A DNA stretch of 64,000 nt from CPC320 sp002684375 (GTDB taxonomy: Bacteria; Pseudomonadota; Alphaproteobacteria; Rhodobacterales; Rhodobacteraceae): contig CBFIHZ010000003.1 in NCBI GenBank assembly GCA_965662545.1, positions 1-64,000 on the forward strand. Reading direction: 5' to 3'. Under the pieces are notes generated by a model. The model was not told the DNA's origin. It worked only from the letters and a program-made list of their open reading frames with translations, and did no database searches. The translations under genes were made by a program, and so were the position numbers. How positions within the stretch are numbered: the first letter of the stretch is position 1; each line of letters begins with the position of its first letter. Shown here one piece after another: positions 25,558-34,003 of the stretch.

Positions 25558-26457
25558 TCATTTTAAGTCTCCCCAGCGGGTCAGCGCAGCCCGTGCGACA
25601 GGTTGGCCCCATTCTTGTAAAAAATGTCCGCCATTGGCAATTTCCAATGGAGGTGGACAGCCTCTAATTGAGGCCCGTAGTGTTGTCATAACCTCTGGTC
25701 CAAGCACGGGATCTTGCATCCCGATTGCCATGAAGCTCTGACCTTGCCATGCGGTGCTGAGATACTCAATGGCCTGCTTGGAGATGTCAGTGCCCTCCAT
25801 GTCGGGTGTTGTCATCACCATTTCGGGAAAGCGGCGTACGCCGGTCTTATAGCTGGCATCGGGAAATGGCGCATCATAGGCGGCAGCTTCATCCTGGGTC
25901 AATGCGGGTACAGAGCGCTGCATCAACCGTCCAATTTGTAAATCGGGATTGGCTCGGCAATAGGTGCGCCAGTTTTCAAAGCCCTCACTTGGGGATGCGC
26001 CTGTCGCGAGGGTTGTGTTCATCACCAGAAGCCGGGCGATACGGGACGGTCGGGCCATCGGCAGGGTTAGGCCCAGCAATCCGCCCCAGTCTTGCACAAC
26101 CAGCGTGATGTTGTCTAAATCCAGCCTGTCGATCAAATCCAGCAGCATCTGACGGTGAAATCCAAACCCATAGGTTGCCGCATCGGTGGGCTTGTCCGAT
26201 CGGCCAAATCCCAGCAGGTCCGGGGCCACCACTCGGGCACCCGAGGCGGTGAACACTGGGATCATTTTACGATATAGATAGGACCATGTGGGTTGACCGT
26301 GCAGGCATAAAAATACCCGTTCACTGTCGGCCTCACCGGCATCGATATAATGCACGCGCAGCCCGTCCACACTTGGCAGATCGGTAAGATACCGAGGCTG
26401 ATGCGGCCAGCCCGTCAGGTGTTTGAAAAATGTATCCGGAGTGCGTTTAACGCGCAT
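25558..26457 (-). CDS. Haloalkane dehalogenase family alpha/beta hydrolase
   Basis: The 299-residue protein matches haloalkane dehalogenases, which cleave carbon-halogen bonds by water to give alcohols. Seen are the oxyanion segment LCLHGQPTWSYLYRKMIP near residue 60 (with the halide-binding Trp next to HGQPT), the nucleophile in VVQDWGGLLGL, the acid in GMQDPVLGP and the catalytic histidine in NGGHFLQEW. I chose the ATG at 26457 since a longer frame would run over the end of maiA and adds residues with no homology. Other alpha/beta hydrolases with this layout, such as epoxide hydrolases, are a less likely option. Confidence 0.83.
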   Translation of the reverse strand: MRVKRTPDTFFKHLTGWPHQPRYLTDLPSVDGLRVHYIDAGEADSERVFLCLHGQPTWSYLYRKMIPVFTASGARVVAPDLLGFGRSDKPTDAATYGFGFHRQMLLDLIDRLDLDNITLVVQDWGGLLGLTLPMARPSRIARLLVMNTTLATGASPSEGFENWRTYCRANPDLQIGRLMQRSVPALTQDEAAAYDAPFPDASYKTGVRRFPEMVMTTPDMEGTDISKQAIEYLSTAWQGQSFMAIGMQDPVLGPEVMTTLRASIRGCPPPLEIANGGHFLQEWGQPVARAALTRWGDLK

Positions 26458-26542
26458 CCACGACTCCCGCGACTGCAGCTCGATATAATAAAGGGCGCCT
26501 TGCTTAGCCCCTTGCCAAGTCTGCGGTGGGATCTGAGGGCTG

Positions 26543-27178
26543 TCAATCCGGTTTGATTTGATCCGGATGTGCCGCAGCAAAGGCAGGATGGGCGGCACAG
26601 GCTGTCTCAATACTGCGGATTTTGGCACATTTTTGATAATCAGTGTCCCATCTGCGGGCATTATACAGTTGGGGGATCAGGCAGATATCGGCGAGGGTGG
26701 GCGCAGATCCGATGCAATACGGTGTTTGGTCAAAATCGTCTAAAAGCGTTTCGAATGCGCTCAGACCGGGGCTGATAAAGCGCCGCATCCAGTCCGTTCG
26801 CAGCGCTTGGCGACCGGCCTCTTGTACTGCGAATTGCGTCACCGACAGGTTGCACACTGGGTGCACATCAATTGCCAAAGTCTGCGCCAGCGCGCGAATT
26901 TTGGCACGCTGAACTGGGTCTTGCGGTAACAGCCCCAAGGTGCGGGTCTCGTCAAGATAGTCTAAAATCGCCAGCGATTGGGTGAAGCGGTTGCCGTCAA
27001 TGTCAAGCACCGGCACCAATCCTTGCGGATTGCGTTCCAGATGGAGGGTTGATTTTTGATCTTGGGCCACAAGATCCACCGAAACCGCCCGATAGGGGAT
27101 TTTGGCGAGATTGAGCGCGATCCGCACCCGGTAGCTGGCCGAGGACCGCCAATAATCATAAAGGACAACATCGCTCAT
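26543..27178 (-). CDS. maiA: Maleylacetoacetate isomerase
   Basis: This 211-residue zeta-class GST converts maleylacetoacetate to fumarylacetoacetate between homogentisate dioxygenase and fumarylacetoacetase. The N-terminus YDYWRSSASYRVRIALNLAKI is the zeta signature (SSCxxRVRIAL) with alanine in place of the cysteine, a variation seen in some bacterial forms. NPQGLVPVLDIDG and QSLAILDYLDE give the glutathione site, and the helical domain with HPVCNLSV follows. It overlaps the DUF2783 stop by four bases. Together with hmgA and fahA in this operon it completes the pathway. Confidence 0.94.
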   Translation of the reverse strand: MSDVVLYDYWRSSASYRVRIALNLAKIPYRAVSVDLVAQDQKSTLHLERNPQGLVPVLDIDGNRFTQSLAILDYLDETRTLGLLPQDPVQRAKIRALAQTLAIDVHPVCNLSVTQFAVQEAGRQALRTDWMRRFISPGLSAFETLLDDFDQTPYCIGSAPTLADICLIPQLYNARRWDTDYQKCAKIRSIETACAAHPAFAAAHPDQIKPD

Positions 27179-27381
27179 GTCGGGGCCCTTTTTGTAGGCG
27201 GCAAAGCGGCGTGCAAGGCTTGTGACAACACCGCGTGATCGCCGATGTGATTGGCCAAAATCAGGATTAAACGCGCGTTCAGCGCTTCGCTTTCGGCGCG
27301 GGTGAGACCGTCATGGGTCGCAAGCAGGGCGGCATAGAAATCATCGGGTGCGGCAATGTTCGGGGTCAGTGTCAACTCCAT
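27175..27381 (-). CDS. DUF2783-type small protein
   Basis: The 68-residue protein (start MELTLTPNIAAPDDFYAALL, centre LNARLILILANHIGD) resembles the DUF2783 family, small helical proteins found next to MhpA-like aromatic hydroxylases. It overlaps the hydroxylase stop by ten bases and maiA by four, so it is made together with both. No catalytic motif is seen. A structural or partner role for the hydroxylase is a guess from neighbourhood. Confidence 0.78.
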   Translation of the reverse strand: MELTLTPNIAAPDDFYAALLATHDGLTRAESEALNARLILILANHIGDHAVLSQALHAALPPTKRAPT

Positions 27382-28997
27382 GTCTCGGGCTTTCTTGCGA
27401 GGGCGCGGCGGTGCGCTTGGTGAACCGCGGCGCGGTCAAAATCGGGCCAGCGTGCGGCGATATGTTGATCGGGCCGGATCAGGTAGACAGCGCTGCGTGC
27501 TGTTGCCAGATAACGGGTTTGCAACGCGCCGCTGGGATCGTCTTTGGTATGCAGACACAAGGTCTTTATGAAGGGGTCGATGTCACCGCCCACGGTAGGG
27601 GGGGCGGTATTGATGCATAACAGCGTAAAGTGGTTGCCCAAATATTGCAAAAGATAGCCATCAGACAGCAGTACATCCGGGCAGGGCGCACCGGGGCGGC
27701 TGCGTCTGGGGCCGCCCATCGTGTCTGGGGTTGTCAATGGTGAGGTGTGATAGCAACACGGCAGGCTGAGACGTCCCGAATTGACCAGCGGTTGGGCAAA
27801 CGAATATTGCTCGGCCAGCGTGAGCACAGCATCGCGAAATACCTGACTGGCCGGTGATTTCGGCGTGATGAAATCAGTGGAGCGGGTCGAGTTCTGGATA
27901 TTTTCTTCGGCGGCAAAAATCCGTTCATCCTCATAGCTGTCGATCAACGCCTCGGGGGCCGTCCCGCCCAGAATGGCGTGCAGTTTCCAGCCTAGATTGT
28001 CGGCATCCTGAACGCCGCTGTTGGCACCACGGGCGCCAAACGGGCTGACTTGATGGGCGCTGTCGCCGGCAAAGATTACCCTGCCATGGCGAAAATTTTC
28101 CATCCGGCGGCATTGAAACGTATAGATCGATACCCATTCCAGCTGAAAATTTATGTCATTGCCCAACATCGCCTTGAGCCGAGGGATGACATTTTCAGGC
28201 CTTTTTTCAGCCTCGCGATCAATATCCCACCCCAGTTGCAGATCAATGCGCCAGACGTTATCGGGCTGTTTGTGCAGCAGTGCGGACTGGCCTTTGTTGA
28301 ACGGCGGGTCAAACCAGAACCAGCGCTCAACGGGAAAATCTGCGTCCATCACCACATCGGCAATCAGAAAATTATCCTCAAAAACCCGGCCGACAAAATC
28401 CAGACCCAGCGCGTGTCGCACCGGACTGGCGGCGCCGTCACAGGCAATCAGCCAGTCGGCCTCAAGCGTATAGGGGCCGTCTGGTGTATTCACCTCAAGC
28501 GTGACGTGATCGGCCTTTGGGATGACAGAGGTGACCTGGCTGCCACCGCGCAGATCAAGGGGTGCGCCGTTCTGTTGTAAGGCACGGGTGCGGTCGACCA
28601 GTGCGATTTCGAAATAATATTGTTGCAGATTTATAAAGGCTGGCATGCGATGGCCAGCTTCGGCCTGCAAGTCGAATTCATAGACTTTACGGTCGTCGAA
28701 GAACACCTTGCCAAGGTTCCATTGCACGCCTTTATCGATCAGTGTCTGACCAAAATTCAAGCGGTCCGCAATCTCTAATGTGCGTTTGGAGAAACAGATG
28801 GCGCGCGACCCGAAAGAGACTTTGTCATTGTCATCTAGCACCAGCGTTTCCACTCCCTTTTGTGCCAGATCAACCGCCAGTGCCAAACCCACGGGTCCCG
28901 CGCCGACAATCACCACCGGATGACGGCGCGGGGCTTTGTTTTCCTGATCGGCATGACGCGCATAGGCATACAGTGGGGTGTCAAAGATAGACGTCAT
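27372..28997 (-). CDS. FAD-dependent aromatic hydroxylase, MhpA-like
   Basis: The 541-residue flavoprotein monooxygenase resembles 3-(3-hydroxyphenyl)propionate hydroxylase (MhpA), which adds oxygen to a phenolic ring using NAD(P)H and O2. It has the FAD Rossmann motif VVIVGAGPVGLALAVDLAQKG near residue 28, the middle DG-type motif DWLIACDGAASPVRHALGL, and GRVIFAGDSAHQVSPFGARGANSGVQDADNL for the FAD ribityl chain. Being inside a homogentisate operon suggests it makes homogentisate or a related hydroquinone, for instance from a hydroxyphenylacetate, but this is inferred. Confidence 0.88.
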   Translation of the reverse strand: MTSIFDTPLYAYARHADQENKAPRRHPVVIVGAGPVGLALAVDLAQKGVETLVLDDNDKVSFGSRAICFSKRTLEIADRLNFGQTLIDKGVQWNLGKVFFDDRKVYEFDLQAEAGHRMPAFINLQQYYFEIALVDRTRALQQNGAPLDLRGGSQVTSVIPKADHVTLEVNTPDGPYTLEADWLIACDGAASPVRHALGLDFVGRVFEDNFLIADVVMDADFPVERWFWFDPPFNKGQSALLHKQPDNVWRIDLQLGWDIDREAEKRPENVIPRLKAMLGNDINFQLEWVSIYTFQCRRMENFRHGRVIFAGDSAHQVSPFGARGANSGVQDADNLGWKLHAILGGTAPEALIDSYEDERIFAAEENIQNSTRSTDFITPKSPASQVFRDAVLTLAEQYSFAQPLVNSGRLSLPCCYHTSPLTTPDTMGGPRRSRPGAPCPDVLLSDGYLLQYLGNHFTLLCINTAPPTVGGDIDPFIKTLCLHTKDDPSGALQTRYLATARSAVYLIRPDQHIAARWPDFDRAAVHQAHRRALARKPETWS

Positions 28998-29515
28998 TTG
29001 TCAAATTGTCCGGTGCTGGGGGCGCGCTCAAACTGGAGGTGAAACGCGTCCAGTTGCGGCGGCGCGATCCCGGCGTCTTGTAATTGTACATGCGCCTGAC
29101 CGCGGTGGTGGATCTGATGTTGAAACAGGTGCAGCAACAGCGCGGGCACGCTTTCCTGCGTGGGCCCGGTACGCCGTTCCACGCGGCGGGTTTCACCCAG
29201 TATTTGCGGGGTCAGGTTGCGACACATGTCCGTCAATTGCCTGTCGGCAGTATTTTGGGCTTTGGCCAGAGCGATATGGTCTTCAACGGGCGCGCGGTCA
29301 AACACGGCAAGGCCGGTTTGCCCCGCATAGAGCGCGTCGATGTAATATAGGTCAACCGCATGGATATGGTTCACTGTGGCGCAGAGCGACGGAAAGAACC
29401 CGGGCCGTCTGGCGGTAAACGCCTCCTTTGTCAGGGGGGTCAGCGCCGTGTATAAGGTATGATTGGCCCAAGCGTTGTTCTGCGCCATAGACAGATATGG
29501 CTGGCCGGGGTTCAT
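28994..29515 (-). CDS. DinB-family putative metal-dependent protein
   Basis: The 173-residue four-helix protein belongs to the DinB/YfiT-like superfamily (not the polymerase). The histidines in TVNHIHAVDLYYID and LFQHQIHHRGQAHVQLQDAG are placed as in family members that bind a divalent metal. Some relatives are mycothiol- or glutathione-dependent isomerases, including maleylpyruvate isomerase, so a role with thiol-linked ring-cleavage products is possible. I chose the ATG at 29515, which overlaps the upstream stop (ATGA); a start 18 bases earlier exists. Confidence 0.78.
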   Translation of the reverse strand: MNPGQPYLSMAQNNAWANHTLYTALTPLTKEAFTARRPGFFPSLCATVNHIHAVDLYYIDALYAGQTGLAVFDRAPVEDHIALAKAQNTADRQLTDMCRNLTPQILGETRRVERRTGPTQESVPALLLHLFQHQIHHRGQAHVQLQDAGIAPPQLDAFHLQFERAPSTGQFDK

Positions 29516-30462
29516 GACTGCAAGGCTGCCCACATGTCGAGATCGCGCTGGGCGGTCCAGATGCGTGGGGTTTCAATGCCGCGGGCCTCGTCATAGGCGC
29601 GCGCCACGTTGAACGGCAGACAGTGTTCATAGATTGCGTAATCCGAAAATTTCGGATCACATTCTTGGCGTACCGCCGCCCATGCGTCTTTCAAACTGCC
29701 ATTGCGGGCGGCAACCCGGGCGGCGGGGCGGTAGGTGCTGTCGACAAAATCACGGGTGCTTTCAATCGCAGCCTCGACCATGGCCTTGCCGGTCAGCGCG
29801 TTGCCACGGCCCGGTGCGATGGCATCGACGTCAAATGAGGCAATATTATCCAGCGTGTCGCCCCAGCTGGAAAAATAGCCATCGCCGCAATAGCAGGCGC
29901 TGTGATATTCGACGATATCGCCCGTGAACATCACGTTCTGGTCGGGGACATGAATGACGATATCTCCGGCGGTGTGCGCGCGCCCCAGATGCATAAGGTC
30001 AATCCGGCGGTTGCCCAGATAGACCGTCATGTCATCGTTGAAGGTGGTGGTGGGATAGGTCAGCCCTGGGATACTTTCATGGCCCTCAAACAGCCGTGGG
30101 AACCGTTGAAATTCGCTGTCCCAATCCTCTTGACCACGTTCGACCACCATGGCGCGGGCCGCGTCGCCCATGATAATCTGGTCGACCCCGAAGGCCGAAG
30201 CGCCCAGTACCCGCACCGCGTGATAATGGGTCAGCACCAGATGGCTGATTGGCTTGTCGGTGACTGAGCGGACGCAATCGATGACCTTTTGGGCCAGACG
30301 GGGTGTGGCCTGCGCCTCGATGATCATCACGCTGTCATCGCCGATGATCACGCCAGAGTTTGGATCGCCCTCGGCGGTAAACGCATAGAGCCCATCCCCC
30401 ACTTCGGTAAAGCTGATTGTTTTTTCGGCCATATCGCCTTGGGATGCGAATGCTTTTGCCAT
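29512..30462 (-). CDS. MBL-fold protein with altered metal motif
   Basis: The 316-residue protein has the metallo-beta-lactamase fold: VIIGDDSVMIIEAQATPRLAQKVID, then LTHYHAVRVLGASAFG near residue 80, HLGRAHTAGDIVIHVPDQNVMFTGDIVEY near 165-190. The usual HxHxDH metal motif reads HYHAVR, so the Asp and third His that normally hold the second metal are replaced. The later histidine (RAHTAGD) and aspartate (TGDIV) remain. It may bind one metal or have a different site. It shares one base with the VOC stop (TGATG). Its substrate in the pathway is unknown. Confidence 0.85.
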   Translation of the reverse strand: MAKAFASQGDMAEKTISFTEVGDGLYAFTAEGDPNSGVIIGDDSVMIIEAQATPRLAQKVIDCVRSVTDKPISHLVLTHYHAVRVLGASAFGVDQIIMGDAARAMVVERGQEDWDSEFQRFPRLFEGHESIPGLTYPTTTFNDDMTVYLGNRRIDLMHLGRAHTAGDIVIHVPDQNVMFTGDIVEYHSACYCGDGYFSSWGDTLDNIASFDVDAIAPGRGNALTGKAMVEAAIESTRDFVDSTYRPAARVAARNGSLKDAWAAVRQECDPKFSDYAIYEHCLPFNVARAYDEARGIETPRIWTAQRDLDMWAALQS

Positions 30463-30815
30463 CAGGTGTCTCCTAAAAATTCAATCCTGTTTCCAACAGG
30501 ATCAGTGGTAAAAAAGCGGTCCCGATCTGGGATAGATCTGTCCCATTGAACGGAATAGCCATGTTTTTGTAATTTGTCGGCGAGGGTGTGAAGCCCATCG
30601 GTTGCGATGCCGGGGTGTGCCTTTTGGGCCGCTGAAAACGGCGTTTCGACGCCGAGGTGCACCTCGAGCGTGTCTTTCAAAAACCACGCACCCCCCCGTG
30701 CCCTCAAAGGCTCGGGCTTCTCGATCTCTTCAAAGTGCAAGCACCCGATCCAAAATTGACGGCACTTGTTTTCACTACCCTGTGGTATTGCAAGTTGGAT
30801 GTGATCGAGCCTCAT
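30462..30815 (-). CDS. VOC-family (glyoxalase/dioxygenase fold) protein
   Basis: The 117-residue single-unit VOC protein begins MRLDHIQLAIPQGSENKCRQFW with the metal-ligand histidine at residue 5, followed by VHLGVETPFSAAQKAHPGI (second histidines) and a terminal GNRIEFLGD with the conserved glutamate. Such folds hold a divalent metal and act in glyoxalases, epimerases, ring-cleavage dioxygenases or resistance proteins. It overlaps fahA by four bases. The specific reaction is not clear. Confidence 0.83.
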   Translation of the reverse strand: MRLDHIQLAIPQGSENKCRQFWIGCLHFEEIEKPEPLRARGGAWFLKDTLEVHLGVETPFSAAQKAHPGIATDGLHTLADKLQKHGYSVQWDRSIPDRDRFFTTDPVGNRIEFLGDT

Positions 30816-32068
30816 CTCGCGTATGGATCCTTAAGCGCCGGCAGGATGGTGCCGCTGCAGTCGCCAAAGCCGATGGTAAAGCCGTCCCCTTGGGCGGCAC
30901 CACTGAGGGTCAAGGTGTCGCCATCCTCAAGAAAGCTGCGGCTTTCGCCGGTGTCGAGGGTGATTGGCTCCTTGCCGCCCCAGCTCAGCTCTAACAAAGC
31001 GCCGCGCTGGTGCTTTTCGGGGCCGGATATGGTGCCAGATCCAAGCAGGTCACCCGCCGTCATCGGGCAACCCGAGGTGCTGTGATGGGCCAGTTGCTGT
31101 GCCGAGGAATAATACATCTCGCGGTAATTGGTGCGGGCGATGGTGCTGCCGACTTTGCCCTGCGGTGCGAGGGTGACTTCGAGATCGATATCATAGAGCA
31201 TTGGACCGGTGTCACGCAGATGTGGCAACAGTTCAAAATCGCGTGCGGGCGTGTCGCAGCGAAATGGCTCGAGCGCGGCTTTGGTGATGATCCAAGGGCT
31301 GATAGAGGTCGCGGTGGCCTTGGCCTGAAACGGCCCAAGCGGCTGATATTCCCAGGCTTGAATATCGCGCGCCGACCAGTCGTTAAGCAAAACATAGCCA
31401 AAAATCATCTGGTCGGCCTCATCTAAGGTAACCGGTCCAAAGCTGTCGGTCCCGACGATGGCACCCAGTTCCAGCTCAAGATCGAAACGGGCGCTGGGCG
31501 CAAATCGCGGCAGGGTGTCGTCGGGTCCTTTAAGCTGACCCCAAGGCCGGCGGATATCGCTGCCTGAGACCACCACCGACGAAGCCCGTCCGTTATAGCC
31601 GATTGGCAAATGAAGCCAGTTGGGTGGCAAGGCATTCTCGGCGCCGCGAAACATGGTGCCGACATTGGTGGCATGGTGCCGTCCGGCATAGAAATCGGTG
31701 TATTCCGACACCAGAAACGGCAGATGCATGCAGGCATCCGATTGCGCCACCATAAAGCCCTCAAGCCGGGACTGATCTGTGCTGCCTTGTCCGAGTAATT
31801 CCAGCAGGCGGTTGCGCAGATCGCCCCAAGCCTCGGGCCCCTGTTCCATCAATTCGTTCCAGAACGGCACATCAAAAACCGGTCCCGCGCCAAGGTCGAT
31901 TAAGCCGGCTTCTTCACAGGCCTGTAGATCGAGGATCATCTGGCCAATGGCAACACCGCAACGCGGGTCGCTATGTGCGGTTGAGAAGACCCCATAGGGC
32001 AGGTTGTTCAGCGGAAACGGGCTGTCGCCATGATTGGCCGAGGCGACCCAACTGTGTAATAGAGGCAT
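30812..32068 (-). CDS. fahA: Fumarylacetoacetase
   Basis: The 418-residue enzyme splits fumarylacetoacetate into fumarate and acetoacetate, the last step of tyrosine/homogentisate breakdown. The conserved VSEYTDFYAGRHHATNVGTMFRG (catalytic histidine and metal ligands near residue 120), LDLELELGAIVG, LLNDWSARDIQAWEYQPLGPFQAKATATSISPW and the C-terminal GSGTISGP are all present. Length matches the eukaryote-like fumarylacetoacetases of proteobacteria. It lies 42 bases after hmgA on the same strand. Confidence 0.97.
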   Translation of the reverse strand: MPLLHSWVASANHGDSPFPLNNLPYGVFSTAHSDPRCGVAIGQMILDLQACEEAGLIDLGAGPVFDVPFWNELMEQGPEAWGDLRNRLLELLGQGSTDQSRLEGFMVAQSDACMHLPFLVSEYTDFYAGRHHATNVGTMFRGAENALPPNWLHLPIGYNGRASSVVVSGSDIRRPWGQLKGPDDTLPRFAPSARFDLELELGAIVGTDSFGPVTLDEADQMIFGYVLLNDWSARDIQAWEYQPLGPFQAKATATSISPWIITKAALEPFRCDTPARDFELLPHLRDTGPMLYDIDLEVTLAPQGKVGSTIARTNYREMYYSSAQQLAHHSTSGCPMTAGDLLGSGTISGPEKHQRGALLELSWGGKEPITLDTGESRSFLEDGDTLTLSGAAQGDGFTIGFGDCSGTILPALKDPYAR

Positions 32069-32110
32069 TCTTAGTTCCTTGTAGTCAGGTGTATAGGTGT
32101 CAACGACCGA

Positions 32111-33472
32111 TTATTTGACCCCTGGCGTACCGTCAAATTTCTTTTCAATGTCATTCCAGCAGTCAATATAGTCATCCTGCAGCGGCGCTTCATTGGCGGC
32201 AAAGTTGGTCAGATGCTGTGGAAAGCGCGTCTCGAACATGAACGACATGGTGTTTTCCAACTTTTGTGGGCCAAGTGTCGCGTTTGAAGCAGCCTCAAAG
32301 GCGGTGTTATCGGGTCCGTGTGGCAGCATCATGTTATGTAGGCTCATACCGCCGGGCACAAAGCCTTTGGGTTTGGCGTCATACTGGCCGTGAATATTAC
32401 CCATCAGTTCTGACATGATATTCTTGTGGTACCAAGGTGGCCGAAAAGTGTTTTCGGATACCAGCCACCGGTCGCGAAACAGCACAAAATCTATATTGGC
32501 CGTACCCTCAACCCCGGAGGGCGCGGTCAGCACAGTAAAGATCGACGGGTCGGGATGGTCGAACAAAACCGCCCCCACCGGACAATAGCTGCGCAGATCA
32601 TATTTGCACGGAGCGTAATTGCCATGCCAAGCCACCACATCTAACGGGCTGTGGCCGATTGCAGTTTGATGGAACTGACCACACCATTTAACTGTCACGG
32701 TCGAGGCGGCGTCACGATCCTCAAACGCTGCAACCGGGGTTTTGAAATCACGCCGGTTGGCCATACAGTTGGCGCCGATCGGGCCACGCCCCGGCAGGGC
32801 GAATTTCTGCCCATAGTTTTCACACACAAAGCCCCGCGCCGGCCCGTCAAGTAGTTCGACCCGATACAGCAAACCCCGCGGGATAATTGCGATCTCTTGC
32901 GGTTCAAGATCGATGATACCCAATTCGGTGGCAAAGCGCAGCCGACCGGCTTGTGGCACGACCAATAGCTCGGAATCTGCGGAATAAAAATAGGCATCCT
33001 GCATCGAGGCGGTGACCAGATAGATATGGCTGGCCATGCCGGTCTGGGTGTTTACATCACCGGCGGTGGTCATTGTGCGCATCCCGGTAAGCCAGGTCTG
33101 AGCCTGTTCGGAATGTGGCACTGGATCCCAGCGGTATTGTCCAAGGCTGGTGACGTTTTCGGCGAGATGCGGTGCGGTTTTCCAATAGGGCAGGTCGATG
33201 CGTTCATAGCGTTGCGAATGTTTGACCGAGGGGCGTATTCGGTAACACCAACTGCGCTCGTTCTGGTCTGTGGGAGCGGTAAATGCGGTGCCGGAAAGTT
33301 GCTCGCCATACAGGCCGTAATTGCATTTTTGTGGGCTGTTCATGCCCTGTGGTAACGCGTCGGGCAGCGCTTCAGTTTCAAAGTCATTGCCAAATCCAGG
33401 CATGTATTTTTGAGCCTGGATTGGCAGAATTGCCGTATTGGGGCTGCGCTTGGGGTCGGCTTGCAGGGTCAT
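32111..33472 (-). CDS. hmgA: Homogentisate 1,2-dioxygenase
   Basis: This 453-residue iron(II) dioxygenase opens the ring of homogentisate to maleylacetoacetate. The family start FGNDFETEALPDALPQGMNSPQKCNYGLYGEQLSGTAF and the metal-site region near the C-terminus (PPWYHKNIMSELMG and MSLHNMMLPHGPD, with the iron-binding His and Glu) are intact. It is the first gene of a long minus-strand operon and its promoter faces a MarR gene. Length is normal. Confidence 0.98.
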   Translation of the reverse strand: MTLQADPKRSPNTAILPIQAQKYMPGFGNDFETEALPDALPQGMNSPQKCNYGLYGEQLSGTAFTAPTDQNERSWCYRIRPSVKHSQRYERIDLPYWKTAPHLAENVTSLGQYRWDPVPHSEQAQTWLTGMRTMTTAGDVNTQTGMASHIYLVTASMQDAYFYSADSELLVVPQAGRLRFATELGIIDLEPQEIAIIPRGLLYRVELLDGPARGFVCENYGQKFALPGRGPIGANCMANRRDFKTPVAAFEDRDAASTVTVKWCGQFHQTAIGHSPLDVVAWHGNYAPCKYDLRSYCPVGAVLFDHPDPSIFTVLTAPSGVEGTANIDFVLFRDRWLVSENTFRPPWYHKNIMSELMGNIHGQYDAKPKGFVPGGMSLHNMMLPHGPDNTAFEAASNATLGPQKLENTMSFMFETRFPQHLTNFAANEAPLQDDYIDCWNDIEKKFDGTPGVK

Positions 33473-33499
33473 TGAGGTATCCTTGCTTGTATGGGGTTT

Positions 33500-33528
33500 A
33501 GAATAATAGTTGTTTTTGTAACTAACAA
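33500..33528 (-). promoter_or_regulatory. hmgA promoter with an inverted repeat in the spacer
   Basis: Minus strand: -35 TTGTTA (33528-33523), 17-base spacer, -10 TATTCT (33505-33500), about 28 bases ahead of the hmgA ATG. The spacer contains the inverted repeat TAGTT-N8-AACTA (33507-33524), which is placed to let a bound MarR dimer block RNA polymerase. The repeat also lies 21 bases before the start of the divergent MarR gene, so it could control both. Confidence 0.55.
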
Positions 33529-33545
33529 GCCATAGTCAGGGCGGT

Positions 33546-33983
33546 ATGGAAAATTCTGACACTTTCGATTTACAGCTGTTTTTACCCTATTTGCTCAATC
33601 AGGCGGCCGAAGAAAGTAGCCTGTCGTTTCAGCGGGTCTATAAAGACCGCTATGGCATGTTGCGTACCGAGTGGCGGGTGCTGTTTCATTTGGGCATTTT
33701 TGGTCGGATGACCGCGCGTGATATTGGGCTGCGGGCAAAATTACATAAGACAAAGATCAGTCGCGCGGTGCAAAAGCTGGCGGATCGTCGGTTTATAACC
33801 CGTCACCGCAGCGATACGGACCGTCGCCAAGAACTGTTAGAGCTCACGGTGGCGGGGCGAACAGCCTATCTTGATTTGCGCACCATCGCAGAGCGGTATC
33901 AAGCAGATCTGGGGACAGAATTTACCAAAGCCGAGCTGGCCCTTTTGCAAAACATGCTACAGCGTCTGGCTGGGAAGGCTTGA
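33546..33983 (+). CDS. MarR-family regulator, probable control of the homogentisate operon
   Basis: The 145-residue protein is a winged-helix MarR regulator. The DNA-binding part runs WRVLFHLGIFGRMTARDIGLRAKLHKTKISRAVQKLADRRFITRHRSDTDRRQELLELT (about residues 40-100), with the recognition helix in the KTKISRAVQKL region and the wing DTDRRQE. It is divergent from hmgA, sharing a 73-base promoter region with an inverted repeat, so it very likely senses homogentisate or a relative and releases the operator. The effector is inferred from position. Confidence 0.87.
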   Translation: MENSDTFDLQLFLPYLLNQAAEESSLSFQRVYKDRYGMLRTEWRVLFHLGIFGRMTARDIGLRAKLHKTKISRAVQKLADRRFITRHRSDTDRRQELLELTVAGRTAYLDLRTIAERYQADLGTEFTKAELALLQNMLQRLAGKA

Positions 33984-34003
33984 AAGACGGGCCATAAATC
34001 GCA

